This document shows positions 18,767-27,192 of a stretch of 64,000 bases of DNA, in pieces. The notes below the pieces were generated by a model, which was given only the letters and a program-made list of their open reading frames with translations, was not told the origin of the DNA and ran no database searches. Within the stretch, counting starts at the first letter, position 1. The number at the start of each line of letters is the position of its first letter. Origin of the DNA: Roseiarcus sp963835955 (GTDB lineage: Bacteria > Pseudomonadota > Alphaproteobacteria > Rhizobiales > Beijerinckiaceae); assembly GCA_963835955.1 (NCBI GenBank), contig CAWIHZ010000001.1, forward strand, positions 62,001 through 126,000. The letters run 5' to 3'. The position numbers and the translations under genes were made by a program.

Positions 18767-20476
18767 TCAGAACGACTTTCCGCGGAGCATCAGAAAGTGC
18801 TCGACGACCGGCCCGAGCGACAGGGCCGGGAAATATTGCAGCAGATAGAGAATGACGATGACGCCGACCAGCAGCCCGACGAACAGCGGACCGTCGGTCG
18901 GGAAGGTGCCGGCCGAGGCCGGGACCTTTTTCTTCGCCGCCAAAGAGCCGGCCAGCGCCAGCACCGGCACGACATAGGCAAAGCGGCCGAGCAGCATTAC
19001 GAGCCCCAGCGTCGTATTGAACCATAGCGTATTGCCGTTCAAGCCCGCGAACGCTGAACCATTGTTGGCATTGGCGGAAGCATAAGCGTAGATGATTTCG
19101 GAGAGGCCGTGCGGGCCGGCGTTGTTCAAACTGTCGAGCGCGGTCTGGAGCAGCACCGAGGCGCCCGAGAAGCCGAGCACCAAGAGCGGATAGATCAGCA
19201 CCGCGAGCATTGCCAGCTTCATTTCGCGCACTTCAATCTTCTTGCCGAGATATTCAGGCGTGCGGCCGACCATCAGCCCCGCGACAAACACCGCGATGAT
19301 CGCCAGAACCAGGAATCCATAAAGTCCGGCCCCGACGCCTCCCGGCCAGATGCAGCCGGCCAGAAGGTTGAACATCGGAACCATCCCGGCCAGCGGAGTC
19401 AGCGAATCGTGCATCGTGTTGACCGAACCCGTGCTGGTGCCGGAGGTGGCGGTCGCGTAGAGAACCGACATCGCCTGACCATTGCGGACTTCCTTGCCCT
19501 CGAGATTGCCCGCGGACGGGTCCACACCTTGGGCTGTCAAGAGGGGATTTCCCGCAGTCTCCGACCAGTAGGCGACGCCGACGCCGACGATGAAAAACAC
19601 CGCCATCGCCGCCAGGATCGCGCGCCCCTGGCGCATGTCGCCAACCGCGCGGCCGAAGGCGAGGACGGAAGTCACGGGGATCAGCAGCAAGGCCCAGATC
19701 TCCAACATGTTGGTCCCGGCGTTGGGGTTCTCAAACGGATGCGCCGCATTGGCGTTGAAGAAGCCGCCGCCGTTGGTGCCGAGTTCCTTGATGGCCTCCT
19801 GGCTCGCCACCGGTCCGATCGAGATGACCTGTTTCGCGCCTTCGAGCGTGGTCGCGTCGACGGCCCCGGCGAGCGTCTGCGGCATGCCGAGAGCGACAAA
19901 CACGAACGCGAGGACGAATGAAATCGGCAACAGAATATAGAGGGCGATCCGGGTCAGATCGACCCAGAAATTGCCGACGGTCGTCGCGGACGAGCGCGAA
20001 AAGCCGCGCACCAGAGCGAACGCCGTCGCCAGACCGGTCGCAGCCGACAAGAAGTTGTGCACGGTGAGGCCGAGCATCTGGGTCAGATGACTCATCGTCG
20101 TCTCACCGCCGTAGTTTTGCCAATTGGTGTTGGTGATGAAGCTGACCGAAGTGTTGAAAGCGACGTCAGGCGCCACCGCGTCGAAGCCGCGCGGGTTCAG
20201 CGGCAACACGTTTTGCAGCCGCTGCAAGGCGTAAAGCGACAGAAATCCGGCAACGGAAAACACGACCATCGCGATCGTATAGGCGCACCAGTGCTGTTCG
20301 CGCGCCGGGTCGACCCCGGCCAGGCGATAAAAGCCGCGTTCGACCGGACCAAGCACGGGACTGAGAAAGTTCCTTTCGCCCGCGAATACGCCAGCGATGA
20401 ATTTGCTGAGAGGAATGGCGCAGGCCACAACCAGGGCGAGCGTCAGCGCGATCTGCGACCACCCGACAAGCGTCAT
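18767..20476 (-). CDS. kdpA: Potassium-transporting ATPase subunit KdpA
   Basis: Potassium-selective channel-like subunit (569 residues, about ten membrane segments), related to SKT transporters. Family stretches seen include SFITNTNWQNYGGETTMSH, ELGTNGGGFFNANAAHPFEN and, toward the C-terminus, NGSAFAGLNGNTLWFNT. These carry the selectivity-filter loops with the GGETT, NGGGFFN and NGSAF glycines. The ATG at 20476 is 15 bases after kdpF. Confidence 0.98.
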   Translation of the reverse strand: MTLVGWSQIALTLALVVACAIPLSKFIAGVFAGERNFLSPVLGPVERGFYRLAGVDPAREQHWCAYTIAMVVFSVAGFLSLYALQRLQNVLPLNPRGFDAVAPDVAFNTSVSFITNTNWQNYGGETTMSHLTQMLGLTVHNFLSAATGLATAFALVRGFSRSSATTVGNFWVDLTRIALYILLPISFVLAFVFVALGMPQTLAGAVDATTLEGAKQVISIGPVASQEAIKELGTNGGGFFNANAAHPFENPNAGTNMLEIWALLLIPVTSVLAFGRAVGDMRQGRAILAAMAVFFIVGVGVAYWSETAGNPLLTAQGVDPSAGNLEGKEVRNGQAMSVLYATATSGTSTGSVNTMHDSLTPLAGMVPMFNLLAGCIWPGGVGAGLYGFLVLAIIAVFVAGLMVGRTPEYLGKKIEVREMKLAMLAVLIYPLLVLGFSGASVLLQTALDSLNNAGPHGLSEIIYAYASANANNGSAFAGLNGNTLWFNTTLGLVMLLGRFAYVVPVLALAGSLAAKKKVPASAGTFPTDGPLFVGLLVGVIVILYLLQYFPALSLGPVVEHFLMLRGKSF

Positions 20477-20491
20477 CGCATTATCCTCGGA

Positions 20492-20578
20492 TTAGAATTT
20501 TTCGGGACGAAGCAGCGTGTAGAGAAGGTAAAGGCCAAGGGCGACAGCCACGGCCAACCCGATCACCGGTTCACTCAT
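20492..20578 (-). CDS. kdpF: Small Kdp subunit KdpF (28 aa)
   Basis: A 28-residue single-helix protein: MSEPVIGLAVAVALGLYL followed by LYTLLRPEKF. The charged C-terminal RPEKF end is typical of KdpF, a lipid-like stabilising subunit of the KdpABC complex in the inner membrane. It sits immediately before kdpA on the same strand, the invariant place for this gene, and 11 bases after a still smaller ORF. Confidence 0.92.
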   Translation of the reverse strand: MSEPVIGLAVAVALGLYLLYTLLRPEKF

Positions 20579-20589
20579 GGCGCGCCCCG

Positions 20590-20673
20590 TCAAAGCTGTC
20601 GCAAGGCCATCGCGTAGAAACCCATCAGCGCGATGACAGCAAATCCGAGCGCCACAAAAGCGAAATCGAGCAT
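20590..20673 (-). CDS. Tiny membrane ORF heading the kdp operon (27 aa)
   Basis: A 27-residue product, MLDFAFVALGFAVIALMGFY followed by AMALRQL, is a single hydrophobic helix with a short basic tail. A strong AAGGAGGAGG lies 7-8 bases before the ATG, better than that of most genes here. The stop is 11 bases before kdpF. Similar tiny ORFs starting MLD/MFD occur ahead of kdpF in other Rhizobiales from memory, but no function is known to me. It could be a second KdpF-like subunit or a leader peptide; the Shine-Dalgarno sequence and hydrophobicity make translation likely. Confidence 0.7.
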   Translation of the reverse strand: MLDFAFVALGFAVIALMGFYAMALRQL

Positions 20674-20946
20674 GGCCTCCTCCTTACGCGCCGGCTTCCT
20701 AACGCCGAGCCGCGTTAGATTTCGATTTCGATTCGAGCCGGTCGGAATAAGGATCTCGTAAGGTCGTGCGGCGGCGTGGCGGGGCCTCACGCCCCTCAAG
20801 TTGCCCTTGGCGCCAAAGGGGTCTTCCTCACTTTGCGTGCTGGCCGAAGCCACGTTGAACCCATAACATTCGGAAAACACGTCAGGATTTGGCGAAGGAC
20901 CTCGCAGGACGATATGTAACGAAAAAATCACGGGATCAGATCAAAT

Positions 20947-21357
20947 TTACCGTGCGTCAATCGTCTTCGGAGAATTCGTTTCGCTCGCGGCTTCGTCGCG
21001 CGCATCCTCATAGGCGTCCCGCAAAGCCTGATCGAAACGCGAATTAAGCCCCAGATTCTCGCGCAATTGGCGGCCGATGCGACGCCGCTCTTCGCGGGCC
21101 GCGATCGTCCATGACCGGCTCCGCTCGAGCTGGTGACCCCATTTGATAAGGTGCAGCATGAGCACGCGCAGCGCGCTCTCGAGCCGGTAATATTCCTCCT
21201 CGCCCACGTCGTCGATCTCCTCCGCGATTGACGCGGGGTCGATTTCCGACAGTCAGCCGGCGCGCAACAGCTCCGCCTGGCGCACCGCCCAGGAATAGGG
21301 ATCGGCCTCTTTCGTCACCGGCGTTCCGACCTTTTTGCGAGCCGCGTTCCGGCCCAT
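20947..21357 (-). pseudogene. DUF29-family gene interrupted by an in-frame TGA
   Basis: Reading from the ATG at 21357, the product begins MGRNAARKKVGTPVTKEADP and contains YSWAVRQAELLRAG, then TGA (21255-21253), then LSEIDPASIAEEIDDVGEEE through to a normal DUF29 ending at 20947. DUF29 proteins usually have an Arg at the stop position (LLRAGR.S.ID...AEEI), so a single CGA-to-TGA change explains the break. The remaining 86 codons could be translated from a GTG at 21207, but that would lose the N-terminal third. DUF29 is a small helical protein family of unknown role, abundant in alphaproteobacteria and cyanobacteria. Either a fresh nonsense mutation or a base-call error. Confidence 0.8.
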
Positions 21358-21379
21358 TGCTTTGGTTCCTTGGCGCTCC

Positions 21380-22384
21380 TCAGGTCAGCGCGACATTGAG
21401 CGCGCTTTCCGGCAACTCCTGACCGAAGCATCGCTGATAGAACTCAGCCACCAGCGCGCGCTCGAGTTCGTCGCATTTGTTGAGGAAGGTCAGGCGGAAC
21501 GCGAACCCGATATCCTTGAATATCTCGGCGTTCTCGGCCCACGTGATCACGGTGCGCGGGCTCATGACGGTCGACAGATCGCCGTTGACGAAGGCGTTGC
21601 GGGTGAGGTCCGCCACCCGCACCATCTTGCTAATGATGTCGCGTCCGTCTCTGCGCGCCCGGTGGGCGGGCGACTTGGCGAGCACGATGTCGACTTCCTT
21701 GTCGTGCGGCAGATAATTGAGAGTCGCGACGATCGACCAGCGGTCCATCTGCCCCTGGTTGATCTGCTGCGTGCCGTGATAGAGACCGGACGTGTCCCCG
21801 AGGCCGACGGTGTTGGCGGTCGCGAACAGGCGAAAGGCGGGATGCGGACGAATGACGCGCCGCTGATCGAGCAGGGTCAGGCGGCCCGACACTTCGAGCA
21901 CGCGCTGGATGACGAACATCACGTCCGGGCGCCCCGCGTCATATTCGTCAAAGCACAGGGCGATGTTGTTCTGGAGCGCCCAGGGCAGCATGCCGTCGCG
22001 GAATTCGGTCACTTGCTTGCCGTCCCGAAGAACGATCGCGTCCTTGCCGACGAGGTCGATGCGCGAGATGTGGCTGTCGAGGTTGATGCGCACGCAGGGC
22101 CAGTTCAGCCGCGCGGCGACCTGTTCGACATGGGTCGACTTGCCGGTGCCATGGTAGCCGGTAATCATGACCCGGCGGTTGTAGGCGAAGCCGGCGAGGA
22201 TCGCGAGCGTAGTGTCCCGGTCGAATAGGTAGTCCGGGTCGAGATCCGGCACGTGCTCGTCGGTTTGCGAATAAGCCGGCGCCTCCATGTCAGAATCGAT
22301 GCCGAAGTTCTGGCGCACTGAAATGTGCGTGTCGGGCAGTCCGGGCGCAGGCTGGGATTCTACCGGCGTTTGTCTCGAATTCAT
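21380..22384 (-). CDS. cobS: Cobaltochelatase subunit CobS
   Basis: AAA+ ATPase subunit of the aerobic cobaltochelatase CobNST, which inserts cobalt into hydrogenobyrinic acid a,c-diamide. It is 334 residues, the family length. Walker A is GYHGTGKST (about residues 80-90), Walker B is ALCFDEYD, and RPDVMFVIQRVLEVSG and FATANTVGLGD are typical CobS stretches. The start MNSRQTP at 22384 is used; an upstream 31-codon extension is not CobS-like. In many alphaproteobacteria cobS follows a J-domain gene and precedes cobT; here the J-domain gene is present upstream but a DUF29 gene occupies the downstream place and cobT is not in the window. Confidence 0.95.
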   Translation of the reverse strand: MNSRQTPVESQPAPGLPDTHISVRQNFGIDSDMEAPAYSQTDEHVPDLDPDYLFDRDTTLAILAGFAYNRRVMITGYHGTGKSTHVEQVAARLNWPCVRINLDSHISRIDLVGKDAIVLRDGKQVTEFRDGMLPWALQNNIALCFDEYDAGRPDVMFVIQRVLEVSGRLTLLDQRRVIRPHPAFRLFATANTVGLGDTSGLYHGTQQINQGQMDRWSIVATLNYLPHDKEVDIVLAKSPAHRARRDGRDIISKMVRVADLTRNAFVNGDLSTVMSPRTVITWAENAEIFKDIGFAFRLTFLNKCDELERALVAEFYQRCFGQELPESALNVALT

Positions 22385-22497
22385 TAGACCTCCGCGCTCT
22401 CTTGCGCGCGCGTCCGAGAGCGTCTCTCTCATACTCGAATTCCCGTCCGACGCAAAAGCCGGGCCTCTTCGGCCCACGCGAGTCGCGACCGCAGCGA

Positions 22498-23094
22498 TCA
22501 GACCAGCTTGTTGGCGCGAAGAAAGTTATAGGCCTGAATGATCTCGCGCAATTTGTCTTCCGACGATCGATCGCCGCCGTTGGCGTCGGGATGGTGGCGC
22601 TTGACCAGGTCCTTGTAGCGGGCCTTGATCATCGTCCGAGTCGCGGCGCCGTCGAGCTCGAGCGTCATCAAGGCCTTGATCGCCAGGGCGTTATAGCGCG
22701 GGCCGGCCTCGGGCGACTCCGCTTTGCCGCGTACGCCGCGACGGCGCGCCGCCCGCGCTTCGGCGAACACGGTCTCGTCGACATGGCGCCCCGCCGCCGC
22801 GGCCCTCGCGCCGAGCTTCCAGGTTGGCCGATGGCCGATCGCGTCGGCTTGACGGAATCTCGCCATCGATGCGTCGTCCATGCCGCGGAAATAATCGTAG
22901 GAGGCGTTATATTGCCGGATGTGGTCTTTGCAAAAGCAAAAGTACTCCCCTTCGCGATCACGCCCCTTGGGGGCGCGGAACACGCCTTCGGCCTGGCAGC
23001 CCGGATGGCAACAAGGCGTCGTCGTCGTCAACTCCGGCGCGCGCTCCGCCGGCTTCACCCGGATTCGATCGAACAGGCGAGAATTCAGATCCAT
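22498..23094 (-). CDS. J-domain (DnaJ-like) protein next to cobS
   Basis: A 198-residue protein with a J domain at the C-terminus (about residues 140-198): ALMTLELDGAATRTMIKARY, then KDLVKRHHPDANGGDRSSED with the essential HPD, then KLREIIQAYNFLRA. The N-terminal part has a Cys/His cluster (CCHPGC, then CFCKDHIRQYN) that may bind zinc. J domains recruit and stimulate Hsp70. The gene's place beside cobS is conserved in alphaproteobacteria, but the client is unknown. The start at 23094 (MDLNSRLFDRIRVKP) matches the family; a longer frame to 23181 has no similarity. It is divergent from bolA. Confidence 0.92.
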   Translation of the reverse strand: MDLNSRLFDRIRVKPAERAPELTTTTPCCHPGCQAEGVFRAPKGRDREGEYFCFCKDHIRQYNASYDYFRGMDDASMARFRQADAIGHRPTWKLGARAAAAGRHVDETVFAEARAARRRGVRGKAESPEAGPRYNALAIKALMTLELDGAATRTMIKARYKDLVKRHHPDANGGDRSSEDKLREIIQAYNFLRANKLV

Positions 23095-23270
23095 CCCATG
23101 ACCTTTATGAGCCGCGCCGCCAGTCGGCAAGCCCCAAACGACTGCACGCGTCCCCCCAACCGCACCAGGGGCGGGCGGCATCTCGGACTCGGCTGAAAAT
23201 TGCTCGGCCGTTCGTCGGATGTAGGGTATTTAGTGGCGCGGAACCCTTAACGGGAGTGCACAAAGTGATC

Positions 23271-23534
23271 ATGCAGGAAAGAATTATCGTGCGTTTGACA
23301 GAAGCGCTCGATCCAATTCTCCTCGAGGTCGTTGACGAATCCGATCGCCATGCGGGACACGCCGGCGCGCGCGAGGGCGGAGGAACCCATTACCGGACGC
23401 GAATCGTCTCCGAGCGCTTCGCGGGCCTCGGTCGCGTCGCGCGCCATCGTCTTGTTTATGGTCTCCTGACCGCGGAGTTTGCCGACGGCCTGCACGCGCT
23501 CGCACTTGCCGCCGATGCGCCCGGCGAACGATGA
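23271..23534 (+). CDS. bolA: BolA family protein
   Basis: An 87-residue BolA-like protein. BolA proteins work with monothiol glutaredoxins in iron-sulfur handling and, in some bacteria, in stress or transcriptional control. Visible family features are the start IIVRLTEALDPILLEVVDES, then H-AGH and GGGTHYRTRIVSERFAGL, and the helix RHRLVYGLLTAEF. The ATG at 23271 is used; an in-frame GTG a few codons upstream is possible. It overlaps the next gene by four bases (ATGA) and is divergent from the J-domain gene, the arrangement seen in many alphaproteobacteria. Confidence 0.93.
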   Translation: MQERIIVRLTEALDPILLEVVDESDRHAGHAGAREGGGTHYRTRIVSERFAGLGRVARHRLVYGLLTAEFADGLHALALAADAPGER

Positions 23535-24112
23535 CCGCAACCGAGCGCGGGGACTCGTTCGGACCTTACGCCTTCGCGCTGGCGCCGGCGGAAGTCGAGG
23601 CCGCGGCTGAACGTTTGGGGCTGCGCATCGCGCTCAAGGGGGGCTTGATCGCTCGCCACGCAACGCCGCTCGCCATTTTCGTGCTCACGCTCCTGTTCGC
23701 CTCCGTGCTCGCCCTGGCCGGCTTCATCAATCGGCGAGCGGGCGAAGCGACGATCATTCTCGCAGCCGCGGGGTACATGATCCAACGCGCCGCCATACGG
23801 CGGCGATTCTGGCGCGCGCGCCGAGCGGGCCGCGAGGCGTTCGCCGGCCTCCAGCCGGCAGGCGGTCTGACCGCCGAGTTCGAGGAAAACGGCCTAACGC
23901 TCGCGGGCGCCGAGGGCACGCTGCGTCTGAACTACGCCGACTGCGAAGGCGCCGAAAACGCCGGCGGCCTCATCTACGTCTGGCCACGCGAGGGCGCGCC
24001 CGTCATCGTGCCGACTCGCGCGTTCGAAGACGCCGACGAAGCGAGGCGCCTCGTCGCGCAGATTTCTGGCCGGATTGGCCGCTCGCGACGGGGCAGCCGT
24101 CCGGGGCAGTGA
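23531..24112 (+). CDS. YcxB-like membrane protein
   Basis: A 193-residue protein with two closely spaced membrane segments (residues ~46-83: PLAIFVLTLLFASVLALAGF and EATIILAAAGYMIQ) and a C-terminal soluble region. That region contains FEENGLTLAGAEGTLRLNYA and IYVWPREGAPVIVPTRAF, the pattern of the YcxB-like domain, whose function is unknown. It is translationally coupled to bolA through ATGA. Confidence 0.75.
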   Translation: MTATERGDSFGPYAFALAPAEVEAAAERLGLRIALKGGLIARHATPLAIFVLTLLFASVLALAGFINRRAGEATIILAAAGYMIQRAAIRRRFWRARRAGREAFAGLQPAGGLTAEFEENGLTLAGAEGTLRLNYADCEGAENAGGLIYVWPREGAPVIVPTRAFEDADEARRLVAQISGRIGRSRRGSRPGQ

Positions 24113-24119
24113 CTTGCCC

Positions 24120-25490
24120 CTATTGAGCCGGCGGGGCGGGGGGCGGCGTCGTCTCGGAAGACTTCTGCCTGTTTGAAGCCATGTGGAGCGACTTCCCGCC
24201 CGGGGCGCCCACATCGATGCGACGCGGCGGCAGCGGCGCGTCGGAGGGGATCGGCTGCTCGGGCACGAAGGCTGTGACGGTTGGCCGTGTCGGCTCCGGA
24301 CTGCTCAAATGCAACCATCTCTTGATGTTTTGCGCGCCCCCGCCCCATCCGCCGAGGATGCCGCCGCCGGACTGAGCGGCCGGCGCGGAGGCGAGTTGAA
24401 CCGGCCCGGAGGCGGACGCCGGCGCCGTCTGTCGGGCTGGCGCCGGCGCGTCCGCGACCGGTCGGTTGGCGGCGTCGGCGGCCGCAAACTTCACCGCCGC
24501 CGGAACCGCCTTGGCAGGCTGCTCGAGGACGATCTCCTGAGGACCCGACGCGAGCGCGTCGGGATCGCTCGAATCCTTGTAACCCGCGAACATCGGATTT
24601 TGGCCGCCATCCTGATAGACCAGCCGGATCGGCTTGACCCCTGAGGCGACGAGCGCGGCGACCTTGGCGTCGTCCTTGCTCTCCTTCTGGGCGACCTCGC
24701 TCTCCACCGCCTCATCGCGCTTCAGCGCCGGGCAGGGAGCAGTCGCCGACACCGCGCTGCTCGCGGTCGCTCCGAAGACATAATGTTTTCCGCAGACGAG
24801 CACCGAGGGCTCCGTCTTGGTGACTTCGAAATGGTCGGAGCCGTTCTTCAGCTCCTTCCAGAAGTCGATGTTGGGATCGAGCCGGAACTTCGCCATGTTC
24901 TGGGCGGTCATATGGAACGGATAGGATTGCATCTGGATTTCGCGCTGGCCGCCCCGGAAAGAGTCGCGCGCGATCGCGTAGATGTCGGCGATTTGCTGGT
25001 CGGTCATCGAGAAGCAACCGGCGGACGAGCAGACGCCGTGCACCATGACCGTGCCGCCTGTGCGCCCATAGGCGCGGTCGTAGGCGTTTGGGTAGCCGAC
25101 GTTGAAAGCCAGGTAATAGTGGGAGTTCGGGTTCATCTGCCCGGGCGTGATCGGGTAGAAGCCCTCGGGGACCTGCATATCGCCCTCGCGCTTCTTGGGG
25201 CCGAGCTGTCCTGACCAGCGGCACATCGGGTAGGTCTTCAACAGCGCGTACTGACCATCCGACTTCATTTTCCAGATTTCGAGCTCGGCCTCCTTTTTGT
25301 AGGCGCGGATCAGCGTCGGCGAGGATGGCGTCGTGTCGATCTTGGTCATTTCGGCGAGCGTCGCGCTGGAGATCGGCTGCTCCGACCGGCCCGGTCCGGC
25401 GTCAAGATACGAATCCTCGCACCCCGCTAGGAGCGCGCCCGCGGCGGCGGTCAGGCTCAACGCGGCCACGCGCCATAGCTTATTCGTCAT
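24120..25490 (-). CDS. L,D-transpeptidase (YkuD) family lipoprotein
   Basis: A 456-residue envelope protein. A lipobox (LLAGC, Cys24) follows a short basic N-terminus, so it is probably a lipoprotein. The YkuD catalytic site is clear at about residues 150-175: HGVCSSAGCFSM, giving the catalytic Cys with the His and Ser/Gly of H-x-SxGC. Related proteins (YafK type) cut or make 3-3 or lipoprotein-peptidoglycan links. The region after ~260 is a long low-complexity Ala/Pro-rich tail ending PPPAPPAQ. The start MTNKLW at 25490 is preferred to a GTG four codons earlier because it gives a proper signal peptide. It is convergent with the YcxB-like gene. Confidence 0.9.
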   Translation of the reverse strand: MTNKLWRVAALSLTAAAGALLAGCEDSYLDAGPGRSEQPISSATLAEMTKIDTTPSSPTLIRAYKKEAELEIWKMKSDGQYALLKTYPMCRWSGQLGPKKREGDMQVPEGFYPITPGQMNPNSHYYLAFNVGYPNAYDRAYGRTGGTVMVHGVCSSAGCFSMTDQQIADIYAIARDSFRGGQREIQMQSYPFHMTAQNMAKFRLDPNIDFWKELKNGSDHFEVTKTEPSVLVCGKHYVFGATASSAVSATAPCPALKRDEAVESEVAQKESKDDAKVAALVASGVKPIRLVYQDGGQNPMFAGYKDSSDPDALASGPQEIVLEQPAKAVPAAVKFAAADAANRPVADAPAPARQTAPASASGPVQLASAPAAQSGGGILGGWGGGAQNIKRWLHLSSPEPTRPTVTAFVPEQPIPSDAPLPPRRIDVGAPGGKSLHMASNRQKSSETTPPPAPPAQ

Positions 25491-25650
25491 CCGCGACCCC
25501 ACGATTTGTCAGTAATGCTATGCCGGCCGGTCGAAAATGTCTATGCCGGGGAATGAAGCGCTCAAGAGCTTACCGACTCGTTAACGTTAAACATACGGAT
25601 TCAATATTCTCTCGTGAAATCAAATCCATGGGCGAAAATGAGGCGATCCC

Positions 25651-26121
25651 TCACCAGTGTTCGCGAACGGGCGCGCCGTCAAATATCTCCGCGAGCCTGG
25701 CGCGCGTGCCTGCGCTCGTTCCCTCAGGAAGGCCGGCGCGGGGGAAGAATCGCGCTTCCCTGATTTCCCGGTCCGGCGCGCGTGCGCCGAGGACGGAAAA
25801 GGCGCGGACGACATAGACCGCGACATGGTCCCGGCGCGACGCCCGCGCGTTGAAAAAAACGCCCTGCAGGCGCGGGGGACCCGAAAGCGCCACCCGCGCC
25901 TCCTCGTCGAGTTCGCGCGCGAGGGCCTGCCCGCAACTCTCGCCGGGCTCGACGCCGCCGCCGGGAAAATGCCAGCCGGCGACATATCCGTGCCGCACCA
26001 GGAGGACGGAGTCGTCATGGTCGATTACGACCCCGCGCACTCCCAGCGTCATCGGCCGCGTGACGAGAAAAAACGAGTGCGCGAGCCGCGACGTCAACCG
26101 GTCCCGATGCGAAGCCGTCAT
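25651..26121 (-). CDS. Nudix hydrolase
   Basis: A 156-residue hydrolase of nucleoside diphosphate-linked compounds. The Nudix box runs GGGVEPGESCGQALARELDE followed by EARV, with the expected Gly, the RE and the EE metal-binding glutamates. Before it lies VLLVRHGYVAGWHFPGG. The substrate cannot be told. The start MTASHRDRL at 26121 is used; the frame extends upstream but without family similarity and through the region where the divergent gene's promoter should be. Confidence 0.9.
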   Translation of the reverse strand: MTASHRDRLTSRLAHSFFLVTRPMTLGVRGVVIDHDDSVLLVRHGYVAGWHFPGGGVEPGESCGQALARELDEEARVALSGPPRLQGVFFNARASRRDHVAVYVVRAFSVLGARAPDREIREARFFPRAGLPEGTSAGTRARLAEIFDGAPVREHW

Positions 26122-26215
26122 CTGCGAACTGCGCCTCCCGCCCCGACGTTCTGTGGTTGGGGTTCTGTGGTCGGGGTTGTCTTTTCGTTCAAGCAACCTT
26201 ATTGCCGCCCCGTCA

Positions 26216-27169
26216 ATGGCGGCGTCGCGCCGCGTTATTTCCGAAAAGTCGCACGAGACGCTCCCTGTGGACTTTACGATAGCGCATATCACCGACCCGC
26301 ATTTGAGTCCCGCGCCGATGCCGGGCCTGGCCGATTTCCGGCTGAAGCGCGTGATGGGCTACATCAACTGGAAGCGCGGGCGCGAGCAGCTCAACGACAT
26401 GGATATGCTGGCCCGGCTGGTCGCCGACTTGCGCGCGCAGCGGCCCGACCATGTCGCCGTCACCGGCGATCTCGTCAACATCGGAATGCCGGCGGAATTC
26501 CGCCGCGCCGCCGCCTGGATGGAGACGCTCGGCGATCCTCGCGACGTCAGCTTCGTGCCTGGCAATCATGACGCCTACGTGCGCGCGGCGATGCCGATCC
26601 TCAAGGCGACGTTCGCGCCCTGGATGCGGGGGGACGCTCCGCGCGCCGCGCCGTTTCCCTATCTTCGCGTGCGCGGAGAGATCGCGATCATCGGCCTGAC
26701 GTCGGGCGTGCCGACCGGCCCGTTGATGGCGACCGGACGGCTCGGCAAAGACCAGCTCGCGGCGTTCGCGACCGTGCTGCGCGAAACGGGCGCCAAGGGA
26801 CTGGCGCGCGTGGTTCTCATTCATCATCCGCCGATCGTCGGCGGCGCGGCTCCGCTGCGGGGCCTTTCGGACGCCGCTGGGTTCGAGCGAATCGTCCGCG
26901 ATTGCGGCGCCGAGGCGATCCTGCACGGCCACAGCCACAAGCAGCTCGTGCGCTCGCTGCCCTCGCGCGAGACCCGCACCGTCGGCGGAGCCGTTCCGGT
27001 GTTGGGCGCGCCGTCCGCGGCGGCCGCGGCGCGTCACCCGCGCTATCGCGCCGCCTACCATCTCGTGCGGCTGCGGCGCGAAGGCGAGAGCTGGCGGGTC
27101 AGCGCCCGCGCTCGGGGCCTGTCGCTGGAAAACGAGGCGATCGGCGAACGCGAGGCGCTCAGCGTCTAG
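26216..27169 (+). CDS. Calcineurin-like metallophosphoesterase
   Basis: A 317-residue two-metal phosphoesterase of the cAMP-phosphodiesterase/CpdA-like type. All metal-ligand motifs are present in order: AHITDPHLS (D-x-H), VTGDLVN, VPGNHD, IHHPP and HGHSH. No signal peptide. The substrate is uncertain: a cyclic nucleotide is possible, and a cyclase gene lies at 4.4 kb, but distance and family breadth make this only an idea. The ATG at 26216 is used; a GTG near 26267 (VDFTIAHITD) is an alternative. The TAG stop lies within an IS-end-like motif shared with the cyclase gene. Confidence 0.88.
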   Translation: MAASRRVISEKSHETLPVDFTIAHITDPHLSPAPMPGLADFRLKRVMGYINWKRGREQLNDMDMLARLVADLRAQRPDHVAVTGDLVNIGMPAEFRRAAAWMETLGDPRDVSFVPGNHDAYVRAAMPILKATFAPWMRGDAPRAAPFPYLRVRGEIAIIGLTSGVPTGPLMATGRLGKDQLAAFATVLRETGAKGLARVVLIHHPPIVGGAAPLRGLSDAAGFERIVRDCGAEAILHGHSHKQLVRSLPSRETRTVGGAVPVLGAPSAAAAARHPRYRAAYHLVRLRREGESWRVSARARGLSLENEAIGEREALSV

Positions 27170-27192
27170 CAGCCCGTCGGACTTAGCGAGTC

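Noticed and set aside
20674..20946. KdpE binding site upstream of the kdp operon
   Set aside because: No match to a known KdpE operator could be pointed to with confidence, though a promoter must be here.
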